A stretch of DNA of 42,572 nt from DATKEH01 sp035546355 (GTDB lineage Bacteria; Acidobacteriota; Thermoanaerobaculia; Multivoradales; JAIOJS01): positions 1 through 42,572 of the forward strand of contig DATKEH010000117.1 in NCBI GenBank assembly GCA_035546355.1, given 5' to 3'. The notes beneath the pieces were generated by a model. That model worked only from the letters and a program-made list of their open reading frames with translations, made no database searches and was not told the DNA's origin. Of the stretch, positions 34,294-42,572 are shown piece after piece (position 1 is the first letter of the stretch; every line of letters starts with the position of its first letter). The position numbers were made by a program, and so were the translations under genes.

Positions 34294-36206
34294 AGCAGCG
34301 GCGGCAGCGGGCAGTCCAACGCGTCGGCGACGGCGCGCAGCAGCTCCCCCTCGCGCACGGTCACCGTGCGGTCGTGGGCGACGGTGGCGGCGCAGGCGCT
34401 CAGCAGGTCGCGGCGGCGGCGCGGATGCACCCCCTCCAGCCGCTGCAGCGCCTCGTCCAGGCGGCGGAAGGTGACCTCGCCCGGCGGCAGCAGGGCGAGC
34501 TCTCCCGCCTGCCCGGCGAGAGCGGCGGCGGCGGCGGCGAAGGCGGCGGCGGCCGCAGCCGGGTCGTCATGCCCGACGTGGGCCAGCGCCGACAGCAGCA
34601 CGGCGCAGGGCTCCCCCAGGCGCTGCAGGGAATAGACGGCGACGGGCGGCCCCTTGCGCGGCGCGAACCAGGGGTCGAGGTGGCGCAGCAGCACCCGGTG
34701 CAGGGCGTACTCGAACAGCGACAGGCGCCGGTCGGCTCGCACCAGGCCCTCCACTCGCGAGCGGAACGCGGCGTACTGCGCCGCCGAGAGCTGGCGCAGG
34801 GCGGGCAGGGCGAGGTCCACCAGCGGCAGCCGGTGGGCGGCGGAGAGACCCGCCAGCTCCGGCGCCACCGCCGCCACCTCGGCGCGCAGCGCCGGGTCGT
34901 CGGCGAGCTGCGCCAGCTGCAGCCGGCGCACCTCCTCGTCGCCGTCGAGCAGCAGCGCCAGCATGACGGCACGGGCGGCGGCAGGCTCTCGCACCCGGCG
35001 GTCCAGCGCCGGCGGCAGGCCGGCGAGGAAGGCGGCGGCGTGCGCCACGTGCAGCGGGCCGGGGTTGCCGACGGCGGCGGGGAGGGCGGCGGGGTCGAGG
35101 GCGAGCCGATCCGGCGCCGCAGCGGCAGGCCCGGCAGCCGCCGCGTAGCTCGTCCCGGCCTGCTCCGCCGCCTGCCGCGCCCGCGAGGGCCGGGCCCGCC
35201 GCGGAAACTCCCCGTCGAACCGCGGGTCGAGCCGCCGGATGCGCTCGGCGAGGGGCGGGTGGGTCGCCGTCCAGCGCAGCAGGGCGCCGCCGACGCCGTT
35301 GGCGAAGTAGAGGTGGCTGGCCTCCTCGGCGCGCGGCGAGGCCAGCAGCGATCCCAGGGTCGTGCCGCCGATCTTCTGCAGCGCCCCGGCGATCCCCGAC
35401 GGGTCGCGGGTGAACTGCACCGCCGCGGCGTCGGCGAGGAACTCCCGCTGCCGCGACAACGCGCTCTTGATCAGCCGGCCGAAGAAGACCCCGACCCAGC
35501 CGATCACCAGCAGCGCCAGCCCGAAGAGGACGACGCCGCCCCCCTTGCCCCGGCGCTCGGAGGAGCCCGCGCGGCCGCCGCCGCGCAAGATCCAGTAGCC
35601 GATGAACGCGATCACCAGGATGCCGTGGAGCAGGCCCATCAGCCGCAGGTTGAGCCGCGTGTCGCCGTTGAGCAGGTGGCTGGTCTCGTGGCCGATCACC
35701 CCCTGCAGCTCGCTCCGCGTCAGCTGCTCGAGACAGCCGCGGGTGACGGCGATCACCGCGTCGTCGCGGCCCAAGCCGGCGGCGAAGGCGTTGATCGCCG
35801 ACTCCCGGTCGAGCAGGTAGACCGTCGGCACCGGCATGCCGGCGGCGAGGGTCATCTCCTCCACCACGTTGAGCAGCCGCCGCTCCGCCGGATCCTCGCT
35901 GTCGGGCGCCACCGGCCGGCCCCCCAGCAGGGAGGCCACCCCCTCGCCGCCGCCGCGTGCCAGCGCCGCGGTCTTGTACAGCGAGCCGCCGGCGATCACC
36001 GTCAGAGTGATGGCGCTGACCGCGGCCGCCAGCTCGGGCCGCCACCAGGGGACCCGTCCCACCTCGTCCCGCAGCCCGCCCTGGAGCAGCAGGGCCACCG
36101 CCGCCAGGTAGACGGCGGCCACCACCGCCACCACCGCCAGCGCGAAGAGCACCACCAGCCGGCGGGTGTTGCGGCGGGCGAGGTCCTGACTGCCGAAGAA
36201 GTCCAT
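34290..36206 (-). CDS. M48-family (HtpX-like) membrane metalloprotease with long C-terminal extension
   Basis: 638 residues. Two N-terminal transmembrane helices (about 17-40 and 60-80) precede the protease domain: PTVYLLDRESAINAFAAGLG, GVIGHETSHLLNGD (HExxH near residue 172), two more membrane helices, then SRQREFLADAAAVQFTRDP with the third zinc ligand Glu. THPPLAERIRRLDP closes the protease. The remaining ~290 residues are alanine/leucine-rich helices without a recognised domain; HtpX itself is about 290-300 residues. It is 7 bases after lemA, the usual pairing. Quality control of membrane proteins is the inferred role. Confidence 0.9.
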   Translation of the reverse strand: MDFFGSQDLARRNTRRLVVLFALAVVAVVAAVYLAAVALLLQGGLRDEVGRVPWWRPELAAAVSAITLTVIAGGSLYKTAALARGGGEGVASLLGGRPVAPDSEDPAERRLLNVVEEMTLAAGMPVPTVYLLDRESAINAFAAGLGRDDAVIAVTRGCLEQLTRSELQGVIGHETSHLLNGDTRLNLRLMGLLHGILVIAFIGYWILRGGGRAGSSERRGKGGGVVLFGLALLVIGWVGVFFGRLIKSALSRQREFLADAAAVQFTRDPSGIAGALQKIGGTTLGSLLASPRAEEASHLYFANGVGGALLRWTATHPPLAERIRRLDPRFDGEFPRRARPSRARQAAEQAGTSYAAAAGPAAAAPDRLALDPAALPAAVGNPGPLHVAHAAAFLAGLPPALDRRVREPAAARAVMLALLLDGDEEVRRLQLAQLADDPALRAEVAAVAPELAGLSAAHRLPLVDLALPALRQLSAAQYAAFRSRVEGLVRADRRLSLFEYALHRVLLRHLDPWFAPRKGPPVAVYSLQRLGEPCAVLLSALAHVGHDDPAAAAAAFAAAAAALAGQAGELALLPPGEVTFRRLDEALQRLEGVHPRRRRDLLSACAATVAHDRTVTVREGELLRAVADALDCPLPPLL

Positions 36207-36213
36207 CGGGCGC

Positions 36214-36804
36214 TCAAGAGAAGCTGACCCGCGGCGCCTCCCGCTCCTCGGCGCGCTCGATCTCCAGCAGCCGCGCCTCCTGGAAGCCGAAGGCGCCGGC
36301 CACCAGCGCCGTGGGCATCGTCTCCCGCGCCGTGTTGTACTGCGTCACCGCGTCGTTGTAGGCCTGGCGGGTGAAGCTCACCTTGTTCTCGGTCGCCGTC
36401 AGCTCCTCGGTGAGCTGCATCATGTTCTGGTTGGCCTTGAGGTCGGGGTAGGCCTCCGACAGGGCGAAGAGGCGCCCGAGGGTGCCGGCGAGCCCGGCCT
36501 CGGCCACCGCCAGGTCCCGCATCGCCGCCGGGTCCCCGGGCTTCGCCGCCGCTCGCGCCTCGGCCGACGCGGCCTGATTGCGGGCGGAGATCACCGCCTC
36601 CAGCGTCTCCCGCTCGTGCTGCATGTAGGCCCGGGCGACCTCCACCAGGTTGGGGATCAGGTCGTAGCGCCGCTTGAGCTGCACGTCGATCTGGGCGAAG
36701 GCGTTCTTGTAGCGGTTGCGCAGCGTCACCAGCCGGTTGTACAGCCCGGTGAGCCAGGCGATGGCGGCGACCAGCACCACCAGGAGGACGATTGCTACCC
36801 ACAT
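36214..36804 (-). CDS. lemA: LemA family protein
   Basis: 196 residues: one N-terminal transmembrane helix (about residues 4-22, short external part), then the four-helix LemA domain with YNRLVTLRNRYKNAFAQIDVQLKRRYDLIPNLVEVARAYMQHERETLEAV, AYPDLKANQNMMQLTEELTATENKVSFTRQAYNDAVTQYNTARE, and FGFQEARLLEIE. ATG 36804 has GGAGGT 6 bases upstream. Function uncertain; it is often paired with membrane proteases or TPM-domain proteins, here with the M48 protease 7 bases downstream. A hairpin lies between it and the glutamate dehydrogenase. Confidence 0.95.
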   Translation of the reverse strand: MWVAIVLLVVLVAAIAWLTGLYNRLVTLRNRYKNAFAQIDVQLKRRYDLIPNLVEVARAYMQHERETLEAVISARNQAASAEARAAAKPGDPAAMRDLAVAEAGLAGTLGRLFALSEAYPDLKANQNMMQLTEELTATENKVSFTRQAYNDAVTQYNTARETMPTALVAGAFGFQEARLLEIERAEEREAPRVSFS

Positions 36805-36898
36805 CGCGCCACCTCCGAGAAGGGGATTGGAAGTTGGAGATGCGCCGCAGCGCTCTCCCCGCTACCTACTCGCCAGCGGCCTCGCCGATTCCCTGCCA

Positions 36899-36916
36899 CG
36901 CCGCCGGCTCGCGGCG
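36899..36916 (-). terminator. Possible hairpin terminator after the glutamate dehydrogenase
   Basis: CGCCGC and GCGGCG form a 6-bp stem with a 6-base loop, about 10 bases beyond the stop codon on the minus strand. No T-run follows; a Rho-independent terminator is not firmly supported. The 121-base gap to lemA holds nothing else recognised apart from the lemA ribosome binding site. Confidence 0.3.
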
Positions 36917-36925
36917 CCGACCCCC

Positions 36926-39900
36926 TCATCGGGCCAGCTGCTGCAGCTGATGATCGGCGACGGTGAGCATCGCCAGGTCGACGTCGGCGGCCCCGCGCAG
37001 CTCCTCGACCAGGCGCAGGGTGCGCTGCACGGCGGGCAGATGGGCCTCGGTCCACGCCTCGATGGCGCGCCGCCAGGGGGTGTCGGCCCCCTCGCCGGCG
37101 AGCGCCTGGCGGGTGATGGCCGATTGATGCAGGTAGAGGTCGTCCTGCAGCATCTCGACCGCCGACTGCTGCCAGGCGGTCTCGGCCTTGAGCCGCGCCG
37201 CCGCGCCGCGCAACCACTCGAGCCCGAAGCGCTCGCCGAGGGCGAAGTAGATGCGCGCCACCCGCTCGACGTCGTTGCCGCTGTCCACCGCCAGCCGCAC
37301 GATGTCGACGCCGGCGGCCAGGTCGCGCAGCGCCGCCACCTGCAGGGCGAGCTTCTCGGGCACGCCCTCACGAGTGTATTCGCGGGCGCGGCGGCGCAAC
37401 TCGCGGCGGGCGCCGCCGGGCAGCAGCGGCTCGAGGTCGCGCGACAGCTGGCGCAGCGCCGGCCGGAAGACCGCCACCACCTTCGACACCTCCAGCGGCC
37501 GCTCGCAGCGGCGCAGGAACCACAGGGTCACGTGCTCGGTGAGCCGGCTCGCCGCCAGCAGCATGCGCAGCTGCACCGCGGCGGGGACGCGGTTGTCGAG
37601 GGCCTCCACCGCCTCCCACAGGCGCCGCAGGTCGAAGGCGTCGCGGGTGATGGTGTAGGCGCGCGCCACGTCGCGGGCGTCGCGGCCGGAGGCCTCCATC
37701 ATGCCGTAGACGAACGTCGGCCCCACCCGGTTCACCGTCGAGTTGGTGATGTAGGTGGCGACGATCTCCCGCCGTAGCCGGTGCCCCGCGATCGCCTCGG
37801 GGAAGGCGCGCTGCAGCGGCTGCGGGAAGTAGCGGTGCAGGTCCTCGGCGAGCAGCGGGTCGTCGGGGAGGTCGGAGGCCAGCAGGTCCTCGTAGAGAGC
37901 GATCTTCGCGTAGGCCAGCAGCACCGCCAGCTCGGGCCGGGTGAGGCCGCGCCGCTGCGCCGCCCGCTGGGCGATTTCCTCGTCGTCGGGCAGCCCCTCC
38001 AACCGGCGGTCCAGACGCCCCGCCCGTTCCAGCGCCCGCACCATCCGCGTCTGCTGGTCGAGCAGCTCGGCCCCCCGCGTCTCGGTCAGCGACAGCGCCT
38101 GCGTCTGCAGGTAGTTGTCGCGCAGCACCAGCGCCCCGACCTGCGCCGTCATCTCCTCGAGCAGGGCGTTGCGCGCGGCGAGGTCGAGCTCCCCGGCGCG
38201 CAGGGGCTCGTTGAGGGCGATCTTGATGTTGACCTCGTGATCGGAGGTGTCCACGCCGCCGGAGTTGTCGATGGCATCGGTGTTGATCTTGCCGCCGGCC
38301 AGCGCGAGCTCCACCCTGGCGCGCTGGGTGAAGCCGAGGTTGGCGCCCTCGCCGACCACCTTGCAGCGCAGTTGCGGGGCATCGACCCGGATCGGGTCGT
38401 TGGCGCGGTCGCCGACGTCGCCGTGGCGCTCCTCCGCGCCCTTGACGAAGGTGCCGATGCCGCCCAGCCACAGCAGGTCGACCGGCGCCGCGAGCAGCGC
38501 CCGGATCAGCTCGTTGGGCGTCACCTGCTCCTCGTACAGGCCGAGCAGCACTTGCGCCTCCTCCGCCAGCGGCACCGCCTTGGCGCTGCGCTCGAACACC
38601 CCGCCGCCCGGCGAGAGGCGCTGGCGATCGTAGTCGGCCCACGTCGAGCGCGGCAGGGCGAACAGGCGCTGGCGCTCGCGGAAGGAGGCGGCCGGGTCGG
38701 GATCGGGGTCGAGGAAGACGTGCTGGTGGTTGAAGGCGCCGACCAGCTTGACGTGGCGCGACAGCAGCATGCCGTTGCCGAACACGTCCCCCGCCATGTC
38801 GCCCACGCCGACGACGGTGAAGTCCTCCTTCTGCACGTCCCTGCCGAGCTCGCGGAAGTGCCGCTTGACCGCCTCCCAGGCGCCGCGGGCGGTGATGCCC
38901 ATCTTCTTGTGGTCGTAACCGGCCGAGCCGCCGGACGCGAAGGCGTCGCCGAGCCAGAAGCCGTACTCCGCCGCCACCCCGTTGGCGATGTCGGAAAAGG
39001 TCGCCGTGCCCTTGTCGGCCGCCACCACCAGGTAGGTGTCGTCGCCGTCGCGCCGCACCACCTGCGGCGGCCGCACCACCTCTCCCCCAACCAGGTTGTC
39101 GGTCAAGTCGAGCATGCCGCGGATCAGGGTCTTGTAGCACTCGACCCCTTCGGCCAGCAGCGCTTCGCGGCCGCCGGCCGGCGGCTGCTTGACCACGAAG
39201 CCGCCCTTGGCGCCCACCGGCACGATGACGGCGTTCTTGACCATCTGCGCCTTGAGCAGCCCGAGGATCTCGGTGCGGAAGTCTTCGCGGCGGTCCGACC
39301 AGCGGATGCCGCCCCGCGCCACCTTGCCGCCGCGCAGGTGGATGCCCTCGACGCGCGGCGAGTAGACGAAGATCTCGGCCCACGGGCGCGGCGAGGGCAG
39401 GTCGCGGATGGCCCCGCTGTCGAGCTTGAACGACAGGTAGGGCTTGCGCTGGCCGGCCGCGTCGGTCTGGAAGTGATTGGTGCGCACGGTCGCCTTGATC
39501 ACCGACAGGAAGCCGCGCAGGATGCGGTCCTGGTCGAGGCTCTCGACGTCCTCGAGGCGCTGCTGGATCTCGGCCAGGATGGCGGCGGCGCGGGCGGCCC
39601 GGTCGTCCTGCCGCGCCGGGTCGAACTGGGCATCGAACAGCGCGAGCAGCCGCCGCGCCAGCTCGGCGTTGCGCACCAGCGTCTGGGCCATGTAGCGCTG
39701 CGAGAAGGTGACGCCGATCTGCCGCAGGTAGCGGCTGTAGGCGCGCAGCACCACCACCTGGTGCCACTGCAGGCCGCAGCACAACACCAGGCGGTTGAGG
39801 ATGCCGTTCTCGATCTCGCCCCCCCACACCCGCCGCAGCGTCTCCTCGAGCTCCTCGCGGGTGTCGTCCAGCGGGATGGGGCGGGCGTCGGCGGCACGCA

Positions 39901-41746
39901 GCTCGAAGTCGTGGATCCACAGCGGCGGCGCGCCGGCGCGGGTGATCTCGAAAGGCACCTCCGCCTCCACCCACACGCCGAGGTTCTCCAGCACCGGCAG
40001 GGCGTCGGACAGCGCCAGGTGGCGGCCGGCCTGGTAGAGCTTGAGGTGCACCGTGTCCTCGCTCGCTCCGCGCGGGCGGTACAGCCGGGCGTCGAAGCCC
40101 GTCGCCTGGCGCTCCAGGCGCTCCATCACCGCGATGTCCGGCAGCGCCTCCTTGGCCGGGAAGCGCTCGCGGTAGCCCACCGGAAACGCCCGCCCCCAGG
40201 TCTGCAGGCGGGACAGGCCCTCCTCCTCGCCGAGCCCGCCGACCAGGTGCTCGCGCAGGTGGTCCTGCCACGAGCGCGCCGCCTCGGCGAGCTCCTCCTC
40301 CAGCGCCTTGAGATCGTAGGGCGGGATCTCGCCGGGCGTGGTCTTGACGATGTAGTGGGTGCGGGCGAGCGGCGCGTCGGCCATCTGGGTGTAGAAGGCG
40401 GTGACCTTGCCGCCGAAGGCCTGCTCGAGGATCTCCTGCATGCGCTGGCGCAGCTCGTAGGTGTAGCGCTCGCGCGGCACGTAGACCAGCGCCGAGGCGA
40501 AGCGCTCGAACTGGTCGCGGCGCACGAACAGCGCCACCCGCTGGCGCTGCTGCAGCTGCAGGATGCCGAGGGTCATGCGGAACAGGTCGTCCTCGGCGAT
40601 CTGGAACAGCTCGTCGCGCGGAAAGCTCTCCAGGATGTGGAGCAGGGCCTTGGCGTCGTGGCTGCGCGGGGCGAAGGCGGTGCGCTCCTGGATGCGCCGC
40701 ACCTTGCGCCGCAGCACCGGGATGGTCTGGGCGCTGATCGAGTAGACCGTCGAGGTGAACAGGCCGAGGAAGCGGTCCTCGCCGATCACCTCGCCGCGCT
40801 CGTCGAAGCGGCGGATGCCGATCGAGTCCATGTGCACCGGGCGGTGCACCGGCGAGCGGCGGCTCGACTTGGTGAGGATCAGCAGCTCCTGGCGCCGCAG
40901 AAAGCTCACCAGGTACGGCGGCAGCGCCGCCGCGCTGCGCTGCTCCGCGTCCTCGGTGGCCCGGCGCAGCAGCCCCAGCCCCGAGCCGGGGTCGAGCCGC
41001 AGGCGCGTCTCGTCGCCCTCCTCGACCAGGTCGTAGCGCCGGTAGCCGAGGAAGCTGAAGTGGTGGTCGAGCAGCCAGTCGAGAAAGGCGCGCGACTCGT
41101 CGAGCTCGCCCGGCTCGACCGGCGGCGGCTGGTCCCCCCAGCGCCCCACCACCTCCTCCACCTTGGCCTGCATGGCGCCCCAGTCCTCCACCACCACGCG
41201 CACCTGCGCCAGCACCTCCCGCAGCGTCGCCTCCAGCTCTTCGAGACCGGCGGCGCCCCCCGTCTCGCGGTCGATCTCGAGGTGCATCCAGGACTCCGCC
41301 GCCCCCTCGCCGGCCGCCACCAGCCGCTCCAGCTCGCCCGCCGCGTCCCGCTCCACCCACAGCACCGGGTGCAGCACCTGGTGGATGCGGCGCTCGCGCC
41401 GGTGCAGCTCGCCGGTGAGCGAGGCGAGCAGGAAGGGCATGTCGTCGTTGACCACCTGCACCACGGTGTGGTCCGAGCCCCAGCCGCCGGCGCCGTCGGC
41501 GGGGTTGAACACCCGCATCTCCACCTGCCGCGGCAGCCGGCGCTGGCCGAGCGCCCACAGCTCGCGCACCGCCCCCACCAGCTGCTCCCGCGGCCGCTCG
41601 CGCAGCTCCTCGGGAGGCAGGTTGACGTAGCAGCGCCGCAGCAGCTCGGCAGCAGCGGCGGCCTGGCCGGCGGGTAGCGCCGCCGCCAGCTCCTCGGCCA
41701 GGCGCTCGATCAGGCCGTCGGGCAGGGTGGTGCCGGTGACCGTCAT
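36926..41746 (-). CDS. Large NAD-specific glutamate dehydrogenase (~180 kDa type)
   Basis: 1606 residues from ATG 41746 (an ATG at 41812 adds an implausible proline-rich tail). This is the large GDH class found in Pseudomonas and Streptomyces, which deaminates glutamate to 2-oxoglutarate with NAD. The N-terminal ~700 residues form regulatory ACT-like modules; the catalytic core has VPVGAKGGFVVKQPP (near 845), GIRWSDRREDFRTEILGLLKAQMVKNAVI, FSDIANGVAAEYGFWLGDAFASGGSAGYDHKKMGITARGAWEAVKRHF, and VGVGDMAGDVFGNGMLLSRHVKLVGAFNHQHVFLDPDPD. The C-terminal helical domain follows. Full length, no disruption seen. TAGGCT lies 10 bases before the start. It stands alone and produces 2-oxoglutarate for the TCA cycle. 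Confidence 0.96.
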   Translation of the reverse strand: MTVTGTTLPDGLIERLAEELAAALPAGQAAAAAELLRRCYVNLPPEELRERPREQLVGAVRELWALGQRRLPRQVEMRVFNPADGAGGWGSDHTVVQVVNDDMPFLLASLTGELHRRERRIHQVLHPVLWVERDAAGELERLVAAGEGAAESWMHLEIDRETGGAAGLEELEATLREVLAQVRVVVEDWGAMQAKVEEVVGRWGDQPPPVEPGELDESRAFLDWLLDHHFSFLGYRRYDLVEEGDETRLRLDPGSGLGLLRRATEDAEQRSAAALPPYLVSFLRRQELLILTKSSRRSPVHRPVHMDSIGIRRFDERGEVIGEDRFLGLFTSTVYSISAQTIPVLRRKVRRIQERTAFAPRSHDAKALLHILESFPRDELFQIAEDDLFRMTLGILQLQQRQRVALFVRRDQFERFASALVYVPRERYTYELRQRMQEILEQAFGGKVTAFYTQMADAPLARTHYIVKTTPGEIPPYDLKALEEELAEAARSWQDHLREHLVGGLGEEEGLSRLQTWGRAFPVGYRERFPAKEALPDIAVMERLERQATGFDARLYRPRGASEDTVHLKLYQAGRHLALSDALPVLENLGVWVEAEVPFEITRAGAPPLWIHDFELRAADARPIPLDDTREELEETLRRVWGGEIENGILNRLVLCCGLQWHQVVVLRAYSRYLRQIGVTFSQRYMAQTLVRNAELARRLLALFDAQFDPARQDDRAARAAAILAEIQQRLEDVESLDQDRILRGFLSVIKATVRTNHFQTDAAGQRKPYLSFKLDSGAIRDLPSPRPWAEIFVYSPRVEGIHLRGGKVARGGIRWSDRREDFRTEILGLLKAQMVKNAVIVPVGAKGGFVVKQPPAGGREALLAEGVECYKTLIRGMLDLTDNLVGGEVVRPPQVVRRDGDDTYLVVAADKGTATFSDIANGVAAEYGFWLGDAFASGGSAGYDHKKMGITARGAWEAVKRHFRELGRDVQKEDFTVVGVGDMAGDVFGNGMLLSRHVKLVGAFNHQHVFLDPDPDPAASFRERQRLFALPRSTWADYDRQRLSPGGGVFERSAKAVPLAEEAQVLLGLYEEQVTPNELIRALLAAPVDLLWLGGIGTFVKGAEERHGDVGDRANDPIRVDAPQLRCKVVGEGANLGFTQRARVELALAGGKINTDAIDNSGGVDTSDHEVNIKIALNEPLRAGELDLAARNALLEEMTAQVGALVLRDNYLQTQALSLTETRGAELLDQQTRMVRALERAGRLDRRLEGLPDDEEIAQRAAQRRGLTRPELAVLLAYAKIALYEDLLASDLPDDPLLAEDLHRYFPQPLQRAFPEAIAGHRLRREIVATYITNSTVNRVGPTFVYGMMEASGRDARDVARAYTITRDAFDLRRLWEAVEALDNRVPAAVQLRMLLAASRLTEHVTLWFLRRCERPLEVSKVVAVFRPALRQLSRDLEPLLPGGARRELRRRAREYTREGVPEKLALQVAALRDLAAGVDIVRLAVDSGNDVERVARIYFALGERFGLEWLRGAAARLKAETAWQQSAVEMLQDDLYLHQSAITRQALAGEGADTPWRRAIEAWTEAHLPAVQRTLRLVEELRGAADVDLAMLTVADHQLQQLAR

Positions 41747-41756
41747 GGCGCAGGAC

Positions 41757-41762
41757 AGCCTA
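41757..41762 (-). promoter_or_regulatory. Candidate -10 (TAGGCT) for the glutamate dehydrogenase gene
   Basis: TAGGCT lies 10 bases before the ATG at 41746; leader of only a few bases predicted. No -35 recognised. Confidence 0.3.
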
Positions 41763-41802
41763 TCGCAGGCGCTGCCCCCCGGCGGCGGCCGGGGCCTGGC
41801 GA

Positions 41803-41831
41803 TTGACAGCACCGCCGCCGCTGGTCAGCAT
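41803..41831 (+). promoter_or_regulatory. Candidate promoter TTGACA-17-CAGCAT before the chimeric gene
   Basis: TTGACA at 41803-41808 is a perfect -35 consensus; 17 bases on, CAGCAT (41826-41831) is a weak -10. Start near 41838, ATG at 41847. This is one of few sites in the window with a consensus -35. Confidence 0.3.
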
Positions 41832-41846
41832 AGCCGCCGTCCGCCC

Positions 41847-42473
41847 ATGACCGACTCCTCCCCCCAGGCGCTGACCCTGAGCGTCGTCGTCCCCGTGTAC
41901 GACGAACGCTACCTGGTCGGGGAGCTGCTGCGGCGCGTGCTGGCGGTCGAGGTCGAGGGGGTGGCGGCCCTGGACTACCTGCGCAACCACGCCACCGGCA
42001 AGCCCTACCTCGAGGTGGCGCGGGTCGACCTCGAACGGCGCGAGGACTTCGCCTCGCTGGCGGGGCAGTTCGACACCGCCATCTGCCTCAACGTCCTCGA
42101 GCACGTCGCCGACCCGCGGGCGGCGCTCGCGCACCTCGCCTCCGCGCTGGTGCCCGGCGGCCGGCTGCTGCTCTACGTGCCGCGGGGCCAGGGGCTGTAC
42201 TCGCGCCTCGACGAGCTGCTCGGCCACCGCTGCCGCTACTCGGCCGGCGAGCTGCGCCGCCAGCTCGAGGGCGCCGGCCTCACCGTCGAGTCTCTCCGCC
42301 CCTTCAACCGCGCCGGCACCCCGGGCTGGTGGCTCAACGGCAAGGTGCTGCGCCGCCGCCACTTCGGCCGCCTGCAGCTCAAGGCCTTCGACTGGGCGGT
42401 GCCGGTGCTGCGCCGGATCGACCGCTTCCTGCCCTGGCCGGGCCTGGGGCTGATGGCGGTGGCGCGGCGGTGA
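41847..42473 (+). CDS. Truncated GT2 / SAM-methyltransferase fusion, likely internal deletion
   Basis: 208 residues from ATG 41847. Residues 1-35 (LTLSVVVPVYDERYLVGELLRRVLAVEVEGV) are the start of a GT2 glycosyltransferase (VVPVYDE nucleotide-binding strand). The rest, from about 36 (LDYLRNHATGKPYLEVARVDLERREDFASLAGQFDTAICLNVLEHVADPRAALAHLASALVPGGRLLLYVPRG), is the second half of a class I methyltransferase. SAM motif I (GxGxG) and all GT catalytic residues are absent. Full bifunctional GT2-methyltransferase proteins are, from memory, about 480 residues, so an in-frame loss of about 250 residues near 41965 is the simplest reading. Probably inactive as either enzyme; an assembly collapse is possible. 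Confidence 0.6.
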   Translation: MTDSSPQALTLSVVVPVYDERYLVGELLRRVLAVEVEGVAALDYLRNHATGKPYLEVARVDLERREDFASLAGQFDTAICLNVLEHVADPRAALAHLASALVPGGRLLLYVPRGQGLYSRLDELLGHRCRYSAGELRRQLEGAGLTVESLRPFNRAGTPGWWLNGKVLRRRHFGRLQLKAFDWAVPVLRRIDRFLPWPGLGLMAVARR

Positions 42474-42528
42474 GGCCTGATCCCCGCCTCGGTGCCCGGC
42501 TCCACCACGAGCTGCGCGCCGGCTGGAG

Positions 42529-42534
42529 TAGTAT
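42529..42534 (+). promoter_or_regulatory. Possible -10 (TAGTAT) near the right edge
   Basis: TAGTAT in the last 99 non-coding bases may belong to a gene beyond the window. No start codon follows before the edge. Weak. Confidence 0.2.
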
Positions 42535-42572
42535 CCGTTCGACTACCGCACACCGGCTTCCGGCGCCTGCGG

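Noticed and set aside
37781..41677. 1298-residue open frame on the plus strand opposite the glutamate dehydrogenase
   Set aside because: Antisense frame with repetitive composition and no domain motifs; the minus-strand GDH is intact with all catalytic motifs.

Overview
This is a GC-rich (roughly 70 percent G+C by eye), very densely coded stretch of a Gram-negative bacterial chromosome. I place 37 protein genes, many of them overlapping by 1 to 17 bases. No tRNA, rRNA, insertion sequence, phage gene or CRISPR array was seen. An LPS-kinase-like protein, RNase G, PpiD, a complete elongasome operon, LemA with an M48 protease, and a ~1600-residue NAD-glutamate dehydrogenase indicate a diderm rod. 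The PpiD N-terminus and a glycosyltransferase/methyltransferase-type protein remind me of Acidobacteriota, but proteobacterial lineages are not excluded. Taxonomy is inference only.

Layout. Positions 1-9001 (minus strand) hold a FecR-domain membrane protein, then mreB-mreC-mreD-mrdA-rodA (rod-shape peptidoglycan synthesis), then rng and the start of a WaaP/InaA-type sugar kinase cut by the window edge. Positions 9147-14849 (plus) hold ppiD, a transsulfuration PLP enzyme, ruvA, ruvB and a diacylglycerol-kinase-family lipid kinase. Positions 14833-18193 (minus) hold a DCC thiol-disulfide protein, thyA, folA and a B12-binding-type radical SAM protein.

Positions 18225-23401 (minus) are a natural-product operon: membrane protein, type III polyketide synthase, ICMT-like methyltransferase, acyl carrier protein, fatty acyl-AMP ligase and FAD monooxygenase/reductase. 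It resembles the phenolic-lipid set srsA-srsB-srsC with its own acyl activation and carrier added. Positions 23566-27906 (plus) are a four-gene, translationally coupled cassette: an ArsM-family methyltransferase with an extended C-terminus and Cys-rich tail, a Cys-rich radical SAM enzyme, a calcineurin-fold protein with altered metal-site motifs, and a FAD-dependent oxidoreductase. This is the best candidate here for an undescribed pathway, possibly for an organoarsenical or another S-, Se- or metalloid-containing metabolite.

Positions 27827-34293 hold lhgO and hemH (divergent), a Gph-like HAD phosphatase, an M23 peptidase, a small upstream ORF coupled to a DUF547 lipoprotein, and a class I methyltransferase. 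Positions 34290-36804 hold an M48 protease and LemA. Positions 36926-41746 hold the large glutamate dehydrogenase. The right end has a short protein that looks like an in-frame deletion fusion of a GT2 glycosyltransferase start with a methyltransferase end.

Several non-operonic genes carry a TANNNT (-10) box only 6-10 bases before the start codon (rng, ruvB, lhgO, hemH, the small ORF at 32471, the glutamate dehydrogenase). This suggests leaderless or near-leaderless transcripts. No gene-free stretch longer than about 160 bases exists.
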